Positions 36,431-44,134 of a stretch of 64,000 nucleotides of DNA are shown one piece after another; the first letter of the stretch is position 1; every line of letters starts with the position of its first letter. The stretch is taken from positions 6,475,235 through 6,539,234 of the forward strand of contig NZ_LFJC01000003.1 in the NCBI RefSeq assembly GCF_002776695.1. The letters are read 5' to 3'. Under the pieces are notes generated by a model that saw only the letters and a program-made list of their open reading frames with translations, was not told the origin of the DNA and did no database searches. This stretch comes from Bradyrhizobium nitroreducens (lineage in GTDB: Bacteria; Pseudomonadota; Alphaproteobacteria; Rhizobiales; Xanthobacteraceae). Position numbers and translations under genes: made by a program.

Positions 36431-37402
36431 ATGAAGCGCGTTCGGATCAGCCAACAGGAGATCGTGTTTGCGGTCTTCGCCGCACTCTTCCTGAGCTTCT
36501 CGATCTTCCTGAACGGATTTCTCTCCGCCGACAACATGCTGACATTGCTGCAGAACGTGGCAGTGCTCGGCATCCTGGGCCTCGCCATGGCGATCGTCGT
36601 GATCGGCCGCGGCATCGACCTGTCGCTGATCGCCGCCCTCGCGGTCCCCGGCGGCCTCGTGCTGCAGATGGTGCAGAACGGCCATTCGCTGCCCGCTTCA
36701 CTGCTGGCGGCCGGCCTGCTGGCGATCGCGATCGGCCTCGTCAACGGCTGGCTGATCGCCTATGCGGAAGTGCCGCCCTTGTTCGCGACGCTGGCGACCG
36801 GCCTGTTCGTCGCCGGTCTCGGCCAGGCCGCCCTGTTCCAGCTCGACGTCGTGCAATGGAGCGACGGCATGGCCGGCTTCGAGCGGCTCGGCCAGGGCAG
36901 CATTCTCGGCATCCCCACCTCGATCGTGATGTTCGCGATCGCCTGCGTCGTGGTCTTCGTCCTGCTGCGCAAGACGCGCTGGGGCGCCTACATCTACGCG
37001 ATCGGCGACAACCCGTTCGCGGCGCGCGTGACCGGCATCCCCTCACGGCCCATCATCGTGCTGCAATATGTCGTCGCCGCGCTGATCGGCTGCTTTGCCG
37101 GCCTCGTCATGGCGGCGTCCGTCAACTCCATGCCGACCCGCATCTTCAATTCCACGCTGATCTACGACGTCATCCTCGTCGTCGTGCTCGGCGGCATCGG
37201 CCTGTCGGGCGGACGCGGCGGTGTCGTCAACGTCATCATCGGCACGCTGCTGATCGGGACGATGCTGAACGGCATGACGATCCTGAACATCCCCTATGCC
37301 GGCCAGAACCTCATCAAGGGCCTCGTGCTCCTGATCGCCGTCATCACCGACACGTTCCTCAATCCACGCAACGAAGAAACGGCCCAACAGGGCGACATCT
37401 GA
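36431..37402 (+). CDS. Sugar ABC transporter permease (CUT2/RbsC-like), first copy
   Basis: 323 residues from ATG 36431, chosen because the hydrophobic region starts about ten residues later; ATG 36407 is possible. It has eight or more membrane helices and the RbsC-like motif GLAMAIVVIGRGIDLSLI, plus GGIGLSGGRGGVVNV near the coupling helix. First gene of an operon with binding protein, fused permease-lactonase, lactonase-like protein and ATPase. It probably pairs with the second permease (38520-40637) to form a heterodimeric channel. Confidence 0.92.
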   Translation: MKRVRISQQEIVFAVFAALFLSFSIFLNGFLSADNMLTLLQNVAVLGILGLAMAIVVIGRGIDLSLIAALAVPGGLVLQMVQNGHSLPASLLAAGLLAIAIGLVNGWLIAYAEVPPLFATLATGLFVAGLGQAALFQLDVVQWSDGMAGFERLGQGSILGIPTSIVMFAIACVVVFVLLRKTRWGAYIYAIGDNPFAARVTGIPSRPIIVLQYVVAALIGCFAGLVMAASVNSMPTRIFNSTLIYDVILVVVLGGIGLSGGRGGVVNVIIGTLLIGTMLNGMTILNIPYAGQNLIKGLVLLIAVITDTFLNPRNEETAQQGDI

Positions 37403-37426
37403 TCTGCCCCAACAAGGAGGAAGACA

Positions 37427-38443
37427 ATGACCTGCATGCACAAGCTCGCGCTTGGAAGTCTCGCCGCACTGGCGCTTTCGGCCGGCACCGTCCCGGCCCT
37501 CGCCCAGCAAGGGCTCGACGAGCCGTTTCAGAAGACCTTCCGGGAAGCACTTGCCGGCAAGACCGTCGCTTACGTGCCGGTCGCGATGAATTTCGACCTC
37601 ACCGAAGGCTGGTATGCGGGGCTCAAGAAGGAGCTCGAGCCCTTCGGCGTCAAGTTCGTCATTCGCGATCCCAACTGGAATACGAATGCGGGCGCGCAAG
37701 CCGTCACCTCGCTGATCTCGGAGAAGCCGGCAGTGATGGTGATCCACAATCCCGACGTCCAGACCTACGCAAAGCTACTGCAGCGCGCCGAGAACGAAGG
37801 CATCTACGTCATCCAGATCAACATGGGCTCGGCCTATCGCAGCTCGGCCTTCGTCGGCGCCAACTGGATCGAGATCGGCGAGCGCCAGACCGAGGGCGTG
37901 GTGAAGGCCTGCCAGGGCAAGTCCAACAAGATCGCCATCATCCAGGGCGCGCTCTCCGCGGCCGCCAGCGCCTACACGCTCAAGGGTGTCGAGAACATCC
38001 TCGCCAAGCACCCGGAGATCAAGGTGGTCTCCAGCCAGGCCGCCGATTGGGATGCGGCCAAGGCCAAGGCGATCACCCAGACCGTGTTGAAGCAGAATCC
38101 GGATCTCTGCGGCATCGTCGGTTTCTGGGACGGCATGGACATCGGCACCGCCGCCGCGATCAAGGAAGCCGGCCTGACCGGCAAGGTGTTCCTGGCGACA
38201 TCGGGCGGCGGCGAGCGCAAGGGCGCATGCGAGCTCGTGAAGAACGGTTCGTTCGATCTCAACATGAGCTACGACGTGCCGACGCAGGCCGCGCAAATGG
38301 CCGGCACCATCAAGTGGCTGCTGTCGTCGGGCGCCAAGCCGGGCTCGGTCAAAGGCTCGGAATATACGACGCTGATCCCGATCACCAAGGAAAACGCCGA
38401 CACCCAGACAGCGTGCTGGAATCTCTCCGATCTCAAGAAGTGA
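37427..38443 (+). CDS. Periplasmic sugar-binding protein of the ABC transporter
   Basis: 338 residues. It has a signal peptide (about 1-27, ending PALAQQ) and a type I periplasmic-binding fold (KTVAYVPVAMNF, VMVIHNPDVQ, GIVGFWDGMDIGTAAAIKEAG), as in RbsB-like proteins. AGGAGG precedes the start, 24 bp after the permease stop. A stable hairpin right after the stop probably protects this transcript so the binding protein is made in excess. The ligand is not evident; lactonase-like neighbours suggest a sugar, lactone or sugar acid. Confidence 0.92.
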   Translation: MTCMHKLALGSLAALALSAGTVPALAQQGLDEPFQKTFREALAGKTVAYVPVAMNFDLTEGWYAGLKKELEPFGVKFVIRDPNWNTNAGAQAVTSLISEKPAVMVIHNPDVQTYAKLLQRAENEGIYVIQINMGSAYRSSAFVGANWIEIGERQTEGVVKACQGKSNKIAIIQGALSAAASAYTLKGVENILAKHPEIKVVSSQAADWDAAKAKAITQTVLKQNPDLCGIVGFWDGMDIGTAAAIKEAGLTGKVFLATSGGGERKGACELVKNGSFDLNMSYDVPTQAAQMAGTIKWLLSSGAKPGSVKGSEYTTLIPITKENADTQTACWNLSDLKK

Positions 38444-38457
38444 TCGCACAAGAAAGC

Positions 38458-38491
38458 TGCGCGTTCCGCGCCTTCGGGTGTGGAACGCGCA
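38458..38491 (+). other. Intercistronic hairpin after the binding-protein gene
   Basis: TGCGCGTTCC and GGAACGCGCA form a perfect 10-bp stem with a 14-nt loop. There is no T run, so it is probably an RNA-stability or attenuation element rather than a full terminator, as often found after binding-protein genes. Confidence 0.7.
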
Positions 38492-38519
38492 ACCTTGCAC
38501 ATAAATCAGCGGAAGGCAG

Positions 38520-40637
38520 ATGCGCGAGACACTGACGAGGCTCCGATATCGCTACTGGCCGGACCATCTCCTCGGTGAGATCCTGTCCAAACGATGGACC
38601 GAAACCGCCATTCCGGTGATCCTGCTCCTGATCGTCGGCTTCGCGCTCAGCCGCTCGCTCGAGCACTTCCTCTCCCCGGCGAGCCTCGCCGACACCGCGC
38701 GGCAGGCCGGCGAGATTGGCTTCATCGGCCTCGGCATGGCGCTGGTCGTCATCGTCGGCGGCATCGACCTGTCGGTCGGATCGATCTTCGCACTGACGGA
38801 TTTCTGCGCGCTCTATCTGCTCGACGTGCTCAATTGGCCGGTCCCCGCCGTGGTGGTCGTCACCATGATCGTCGGCGGGCTGCTCGGCGCCGTGAATGGC
38901 GTGCTGATCGGATATCTCAGGCTGCGTGCCTTCATCACCACACTGATCACGCTGATCATCTACCGCTCGGCCTACGATCTGTTGATCCAGCGTTATTCCA
39001 ACGCCATCGCGTCGGCCTTTCCCGATATCCCGTCATGGGACTTCATCGGCGGGGGAACCGTGCTCGGTATCCCCAGCGTCGCACTGGTCTACATCGTGAT
39101 CGCGATCTTCGGTCACGTCTTCCTGACGCGGCTGCGGCCCGGCTGGCACATCACCGCGATCGGCGGATCGCGGCGCTCGGCCTACAATTCCGGCATTCCC
39201 GTCCGCCGCACCATCGCGCTCTGCTATGTCGCGAGCGGCGTCCTGACCAGCATCGGCGCGCTGTTCTTCGCCGCACGGCTCGGCACGGTCGGCGGCGACA
39301 TCGGCGTCGGCCTGGAAGTGATCGTGCTGACGGCAACCGTGCTCGGCGGCATCACGCTCGGCGGCGGCAAGGGCTCGGTCGTCAAGTCCATGGTCGGCGT
39401 GCTCATCGTCCTGCTCGTCACCAACGGCCTGACCGCCATGAACGCGCGCGGCGGCGTCAACCGCATGGCGCTGGCGTCGATCCTGCTGGTCGCCGCGATG
39501 GTCGACATCCGCTGGCAGAAGAACCGCACCCGCATCATCAGCAAGGTCTATGTCGCCCCGACCTACCATGCGCTGCCGCCGCCGCCGCCAACCGAGATCG
39601 GCAAGGGCGGCCCGTTCGAGCAGAACGACAGGCTGCGCGAGGTCTCGCTGATCGGCCTCGGCCGGATCGAAGCGCCGGAGGACGTCATCCTCGATCGCAA
39701 CGACGTGCTCTATGCAGGATCGCGGCACGGCGACATCATCCGCTTTTTTCCGCCGGACTACGAGCGGATGGAGGTGTTCGCCCATATCGGCGGCCAGCCG
39801 CTCGGCATGGCGTTCGACAAGCAGGACAATCTCTATGTCTGCATCGGCGGCATGGGCCTCTATCGTATCAAGCCCGACGGCACCGTGGAGAAGGCCACCG
39901 ACGAGACCAACCGCAGCCTCTACTCCGTGAACGACGACAGCCGCCTGCGGCTCGCCGACGACCTCGACATCACCGACGACGGGCTGATCTTCTTCTCCGA
40001 GGCCACCGTTCGCTACGAGATGGACGAATGGCCGGTCGACGGACTGGAAGCGCGCGGCAACGGCCGCATCATCTGCTACGACACAAAGACGGGCGCGACC
40101 CACACCGCGCTGCGCGGCCTCAAATTCCCGAACGGGGTCGCGGTCGCGAGCGACGGGCAATCGATCCTGTTCGCGGAAACCTTCGGCTGCTCGATCAAGC
40201 GCTACTGGTTCGCCGGCTCGAAAAAGGGCGACGTCGAGATCGTCATGGACAATCTGCCGGGCTACCCCGACAACATCAACCTCGCCTCGGACGGCAATTA
40301 CTGGCTGGCGCTGGTCGGCATGCGCAGCCCCTCGCTCGATCTCGCCTGGAAGATGCCCGGCTTCCGCCGGCGCATGGCCAAGCGCGTGCCGGTCGACGAA
40401 TGGCTGTTCCCGAACATCAACACCGGCTGCGTCGTCAAGTTCAACGAGCAGGGCAAGATCCTGGAGTCGTTCTGGGACCTCAAGGGCCTCAATCATCCCA
40501 TGATCACCTCGATGCGCGAGCATCGCGGCTATCTCTATCTCGGCGGCATCGCCAACAACCGGATCGGCCGCTTCAAGCTCGACAATGCCGATCCCGACTT
40601 CGTGCAGTACGACAAGCGCTGGGGGAAGTCGTCATGA
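38520..40637 (+). CDS. Fusion of sugar ABC permease and SMP-30-like lactonase
   Basis: 705 residues. Residues about 1-335 are a CUT2/RbsC-like permease (GMALVVIVGGIDLSVGS, GGITLGGGKGSVV). A proline-rich linker (ALPPPPPTE, about 351-359) leads to an SMP-30/gluconolactonase-like beta-propeller (about 370-705) with LKFPNGVAVASDG and YPDNINLASDGNYW. The reading frame is unbroken and the permease half has the usual length. GGAAGG precedes the start and the stop overlaps the next gene by ATGA. If the propeller hydrolyses lactones, the fusion would tie hydrolysis to uptake; which side of the membrane it faces must be tested. Confidence 0.9.
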   Translation: MRETLTRLRYRYWPDHLLGEILSKRWTETAIPVILLLIVGFALSRSLEHFLSPASLADTARQAGEIGFIGLGMALVVIVGGIDLSVGSIFALTDFCALYLLDVLNWPVPAVVVVTMIVGGLLGAVNGVLIGYLRLRAFITTLITLIIYRSAYDLLIQRYSNAIASAFPDIPSWDFIGGGTVLGIPSVALVYIVIAIFGHVFLTRLRPGWHITAIGGSRRSAYNSGIPVRRTIALCYVASGVLTSIGALFFAARLGTVGGDIGVGLEVIVLTATVLGGITLGGGKGSVVKSMVGVLIVLLVTNGLTAMNARGGVNRMALASILLVAAMVDIRWQKNRTRIISKVYVAPTYHALPPPPPTEIGKGGPFEQNDRLREVSLIGLGRIEAPEDVILDRNDVLYAGSRHGDIIRFFPPDYERMEVFAHIGGQPLGMAFDKQDNLYVCIGGMGLYRIKPDGTVEKATDETNRSLYSVNDDSRLRLADDLDITDDGLIFFSEATVRYEMDEWPVDGLEARGNGRIICYDTKTGATHTALRGLKFPNGVAVASDGQSILFAETFGCSIKRYWFAGSKKGDVEIVMDNLPGYPDNINLASDGNYWLALVGMRSPSLDLAWKMPGFRRRMAKRVPVDEWLFPNINTGCVVKFNEQGKILESFWDLKGLNHPMITSMREHRGYLYLGGIANNRIGRFKLDNADPDFVQYDKRWGKSS

Positions 40638-41728
40638 TCGCCGCCATCAGCGAATTCGCCAACCGCTTCCTCGGCCGTGGCGAGGCGGCCATCACCGTCC
40701 CGTCGTTCGACGGAGCGTTGAAGCCCAACCAGGCGCTCGAGCAGGCGGACATCCTGCTCGAATGCGAGGCGCCGGAGGATCTCACGACGGACGGCACGTC
40801 GCTGCTCCTTGCCGACGGCGTGCGGCTGACACGGCTGAGCGGACATTCGGCAACGACGGTTCGCGCGTTCGAGCGGCCGATCTCAGCGCTGGCCTCCTTG
40901 CCTGGTGGAGGGCTGGCTGTCGCGCTTGGCGGCACGGAAGTCCGGCTCTATGACAACGCCACGGCCGAAGCGCCGGCGGCCACATTTTCGCAAGGGCTGC
41001 ACGCCGTCAATGCGCTGGCTCCCGCGAGCGACGGCACGTTGATCGCAACCGATGGATCGTCGTTGCACGATGTCGGCGACTGGGCGCGCGATCTGATGGA
41101 GCTCGGCAAGACCGGCCGAGTGCTGCGGCTCGATCCGAAATCAGGCGCCATCACGCAGCTTGCCGGCGGCTTGGGCTACGCGTTCGGCGCGATCGCGGGC
41201 GACGGCAGCGTGCTCGTCAGCGAAAGCTGGCGGCATCGCCTGGTTTCGATCGCACCGGACGGAGCTTGCAAGGATGTGCTGCGGCACCTGCCGGTCTACC
41301 CGTCCCGGCTGTCGCCGGCGCGCGGCGGCGGCTTCTGGCTCACCGCCTTCACGGCGCGCACCCAGCTCGTCGAGTTCGTGCTGCGCGAGCCGGCCTATCG
41401 CCGCCGCATGATCGCGGAGATCGACCCGGAGTTCTGGGTCGCGCCGCGCCTGCGGTCCGGCCATTCCTTCAAGGAGCCGTTGCAGGGCGCGCACATCAAG
41501 ACCATGGGCGTGATGAAGCCCTGGGCGCCGCCGCGGTCGTATGGTCTCGTCATCCGGCTTGGAGCCGACGGCCTGCCGCGCTATTCGCTGCATAGCCGGG
41601 CCGACGGCGTCAACCACGGCATCGTGGCCGCGGTCGAATTCGGAGGCGACCTCGTCGTGATCGCAAAGGGGCCCGGGCGCGTCATCAAGCTGCCGCTGGC
41701 CTCCTTCGGCGAGGAGGCCAGCGCATGA
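40634..41728 (+). CDS. SMP-30/strictosidine-synthase-like beta-propeller protein
   Basis: 364 residues, starting at the ATGA overlap with the fused permease gene. It has repeated blades (LTTDGTSLLLADGVRLT, LAPASDGTLIATDG, GAIAGDGSVLVSESW) and LPVYPSRLSPARGGGFWL, which resembles the propeller half of the upstream fusion. No signal peptide is visible, so it should be cytoplasmic. It probably acts with the fused propeller on the transported compound. A very long frame through the upstream gene in the same phase is not coding. The specific reaction is unknown. Confidence 0.85.
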   Translation: MIAAISEFANRFLGRGEAAITVPSFDGALKPNQALEQADILLECEAPEDLTTDGTSLLLADGVRLTRLSGHSATTVRAFERPISALASLPGGGLAVALGGTEVRLYDNATAEAPAATFSQGLHAVNALAPASDGTLIATDGSSLHDVGDWARDLMELGKTGRVLRLDPKSGAITQLAGGLGYAFGAIAGDGSVLVSESWRHRLVSIAPDGACKDVLRHLPVYPSRLSPARGGGFWLTAFTARTQLVEFVLREPAYRRRMIAEIDPEFWVAPRLRSGHSFKEPLQGAHIKTMGVMKPWAPPRSYGLVIRLGADGLPRYSLHSRADGVNHGIVAAVEFGGDLVVIAKGPGRVIKLPLASFGEEASA

Positions 41729-43221
41729 ACGACCTCGTCCTGTCGCTGTCGAAGGCGACCAAGCTCTACGCCGGCGTGCCCGCCATCGACGGCGTCGATT
41801 TCGACCTCAGACGCGGCGAAATCCACGCCCTCGTCGGCGAGAACGGCGCGGGGAAGTCCACGCTGACCAAGGTCATGGCCGGCGTCGTGACGCTGACCTC
41901 GGGGGGCATGAGCGTCGACGGCGTCGAGGTTACCCCGAAGACCCCGCTGGAGGCGCGCAACCTCGGCATCGCCATGGTGTTCCAGGAGAACAGCCTGGTG
42001 CCGACCATGACGGTGGCGCAGAACCTGTTCCTCGGACAGGAGAAATTCTACAACCGCCTGCGCGGCATCTACATCGCGGCCCAGCAATTCCTGCAATCGC
42101 TCAATTTCGACGTGACGCCGACCGCGACGGTCGGCGGCCTCGGCGCGGCCAAGAAGCAGATGGTCGAGATCGCACGTGCCGTGCTGCACAAGGCGAAGGT
42201 GATCATCTTCGACGAGCCGACCGCGACGCTGACGCCGGAGGAGAAGAAATACTTCTTCGACCTGGTCAAGGACCTGAAGAAGCGCGGTGTCTCCATCATC
42301 CTCATCTCCCATGCCCTCGAAGAAGCGCTGCTGCTCGCCGACCGCATCACGGTGCTGCGCGACGGCAGGCATGTCGTGACCGCCGACGCCGCCCGGTTCG
42401 ACCGGGCGCGCATCATCCAGGCGATGGTGGGGCGGGATCTCTCCAACACGCTCTACGGCGCGCGCAAGGCGACGGTCCGCCCCTCGGGCAAGCGAGTGCT
42501 GACGGTGCAGAACCTGAAGATGGCGCCGATGGTGAAGAACAATTCGCTGTCGGTATTTGCGGGCCAGATCACGGGCGTCTTCGGTCTCGTCGGCGCGGGC
42601 CGCACCGAGACGTTCAAGATCGTCGCAGGCGTCATGAAGCGCGACTTCTTCCACGGCGGCGAGGTGATCCTCGACGACAAGCCGGTCCGTTACCGCGTCC
42701 CCGCGCCGGCCGTGCAGGCCGGCATCGCCTACGTGACCGAGGATCGCAAGGTCGAAGGGTTCTTCGAGACCGCGTCCATAGCGCGCAACATCTATCTCGG
42801 CCTGCTCGCCAAGTTTCCGAGGGGACGTGCCTGGCTGTCGCGGCGCGAAAGCACGGCGACCGGAAAGTCCTGGATCGAGCGCCTCAAGGTGCGCGCCATC
42901 GGCGACGAGGCCAAGGTCGTCGAATTGTCCGGCGGCAACCAGCAGAAGGTCGTGATCGCCAAATCGCTGATCCAGGATCCGGAGCTGATCATCTTCGACG
43001 AGCCGACGCGGGGCGTCGATGTCGGCGCCATCGTCGAGATTCACGAGCTGATCAATTCGCTGGCCGACAAGGGCAAGGCGGTGGTCGTGATCTCCTCCTA
43101 CCTGCCCGAGATCATGGCGCTGTCGGACCGCATCCTGGTCTGCAGGCAAGGCAAGGTGGTCGAGGAGTTCTCCGCGCTGGAGGCCACGGAGGAAGCCATC
43201 ATGTACGCGGCGATCCACTGA
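41725..43221 (+). CDS. Sugar ABC transporter ATP-binding protein (CUT2/RbsA-like, two nucleotide domains)
   Basis: 498 residues, starting at an ATGA overlap with the previous gene. The N-terminal ATPase domain has Walker A GENGAGKST (about 37-45) and Walker B IIFDEPTATL; its signature is degenerate (GGLGAAKKQ). The C-terminal domain keeps LSGGNQQ (about 400) and IIFDEPTRGVD but has an altered P-loop (GLVGAGRTE). That mirror-image degeneracy is normal for RbsA/MglA-like proteins. It energises the permease pair. Confidence 0.95.
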   Translation: MNDLVLSLSKATKLYAGVPAIDGVDFDLRRGEIHALVGENGAGKSTLTKVMAGVVTLTSGGMSVDGVEVTPKTPLEARNLGIAMVFQENSLVPTMTVAQNLFLGQEKFYNRLRGIYIAAQQFLQSLNFDVTPTATVGGLGAAKKQMVEIARAVLHKAKVIIFDEPTATLTPEEKKYFFDLVKDLKKRGVSIILISHALEEALLLADRITVLRDGRHVVTADAARFDRARIIQAMVGRDLSNTLYGARKATVRPSGKRVLTVQNLKMAPMVKNNSLSVFAGQITGVFGLVGAGRTETFKIVAGVMKRDFFHGGEVILDDKPVRYRVPAPAVQAGIAYVTEDRKVEGFFETASIARNIYLGLLAKFPRGRAWLSRRESTATGKSWIERLKVRAIGDEAKVVELSGGNQQKVVIAKSLIQDPELIIFDEPTRGVDVGAIVEIHELINSLADKGKAVVVISSYLPEIMALSDRILVCRQGKVVEEFSALEATEEAIMYAAIH

Positions 43222-43265
43222 CGCTTCTCCGCTCGGGGCAGCGCGGCCCAGGCGAGGTGGACGGA

Positions 43266-43475
43266 TCAGGCCGAGCGCGCCCTTTCGACGGGCCCGTTTC
43301 GCTCGCTCAGCAGCTTGCCGGAGGTGATGTTGACGAAGTGCAGCGACATGCAGGCCGGACATCTCACCGGCACATAGCTGTCCGCCGGCTCGGAACTCTC
43401 GAACCGCACGTCATCGATCCGATGCTGGACGTTCATGCCGGTGCGCGGGCACCTGAAAAGGATCTGGCGGTGCAT
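43266..43475 (-). CDS. Small CxxC-containing hypothetical protein
   Basis: 69 residues from ATG 43475, with GAAGGA 4 nt upstream; a TTG at 43493 is less likely. It has CPRTGMNVQH near the N-terminus and CPACMSLHFVN in the middle, a possible single zinc site. Very small proteins of this kind recur in Bradyrhizobium, as I recall, with no assigned function. It is convergent with the ABC ATPase gene and does not belong to that operon. Confidence 0.7.
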   Translation of the reverse strand: MHRQILFRCPRTGMNVQHRIDDVRFESSEPADSYVPVRCPACMSLHFVNITSGKLLSERNGPVERARSA

Positions 43476-43735
43476 GCTTCCTTCATGCTCCAAAACTCCG
43501 GCCGGCGAAATTGCGGACGATCACTTACGGACCTTTCCCAGGTTTGAGATGGGTCAAAGCGCATCGCCTTGCCGCGCCTATGATCTGCTTGGGATCGGGC
43601 GCGCTGTCCGGTGTCGGACGAAGCGGAACCCGGACTCCTAGGCACTCCGGGTGCCGCTTCGAAACACGGGGTTCGGCGACCGCGCGTCGCCGGCAACAGG
43701 CCACCATCTGGACCGCCTCGATCAGGAGAGCAGCC

Positions 43736-44011
43736 ATGATGTCCGCCAATCTGGACGATCTCACCGCAGCCGTCCGCTACGCGCTCGAGACGACTCGTGC
43801 AACCACGATCTGCCCTTTCCACGACGAGGTGATCATCCGCGTCGGCGACGACGCCGCCGAAAGCCATGCCTACGAACGCGCCAAGCGAATCCTGAAGAGC
43901 GATGGCACCGCCCACGAGTCCGACGCGCTCAGGGACGAGATCGGTCGCCAACTCGCGATCGCCGCGGACGGCCGATGCCCGCATTGCGATCGGACCGATC
44001 CGGCTGGCTAA
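43736..44011 (+). CDS. Small hypothetical protein with C-terminal CPHC motif
   Basis: 91 residues. ATG 43736 has AGGAG at a 7-nt spacing; the next codon is also ATG. The sequence has TTICPFHDEVIIRVGDD and near the end RCPHCDRTD, which may bind metal together with the earlier Cys/His. I know no function for it. It stands alone between the minus-strand small gene and an intergenic repeat. Confidence 0.72.
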   Translation: MMSANLDDLTAAVRYALETTRATTICPFHDEVIIRVGDDAAESHAYERAKRILKSDGTAHESDALRDEIGRQLAIAADGRCPHCDRTDPAG

Positions 44012-44110
44012 AGCATCATCCGGAAAAGTGCGAAGCGGTTTTCCAGAAAGATCATGCGCAAACAACAACCTAACGCGCGTCGATGATTCATCCAAATTCA
44101 TCGCGCTTTG
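44011..44110. repeat. Dispersed intergenic repeat with AAGCGGTTTTCC core
   Basis: This block (CATCATCCGGAAAAGTGCGA, AAGCGGTTTTCC, GATCATGCGCAAACAA, GCGTCGATGATTCATC) contains two inverted-repeat pairs: CCGGAAAA against TTTTCC, and CGCG-GATGA against TCATCGCGC. I recognise it from memory as a very abundant repeat in Bradyrhizobium and Rhodopseudomonas genomes. It supports the proposed genus. Confidence 0.7.
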
Positions 44111-44134
44111 GGCGCCTTTCGCCGCGCCCGCCGA

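Noticed and set aside
35455..38535. Plus-strand frame of 1026 codons across the AraC gene and sugar operon
   Set aside because: It runs opposite to the AraC gene and out of phase through two clear transporter genes; the translation is arginine- and proline-rich without domains.
38594..40633. Long upstream extension of the 40634-41728 gene
   Set aside because: It reads through the permease-lactonase fusion in another phase; the real start is the ATGA overlap at 40634.
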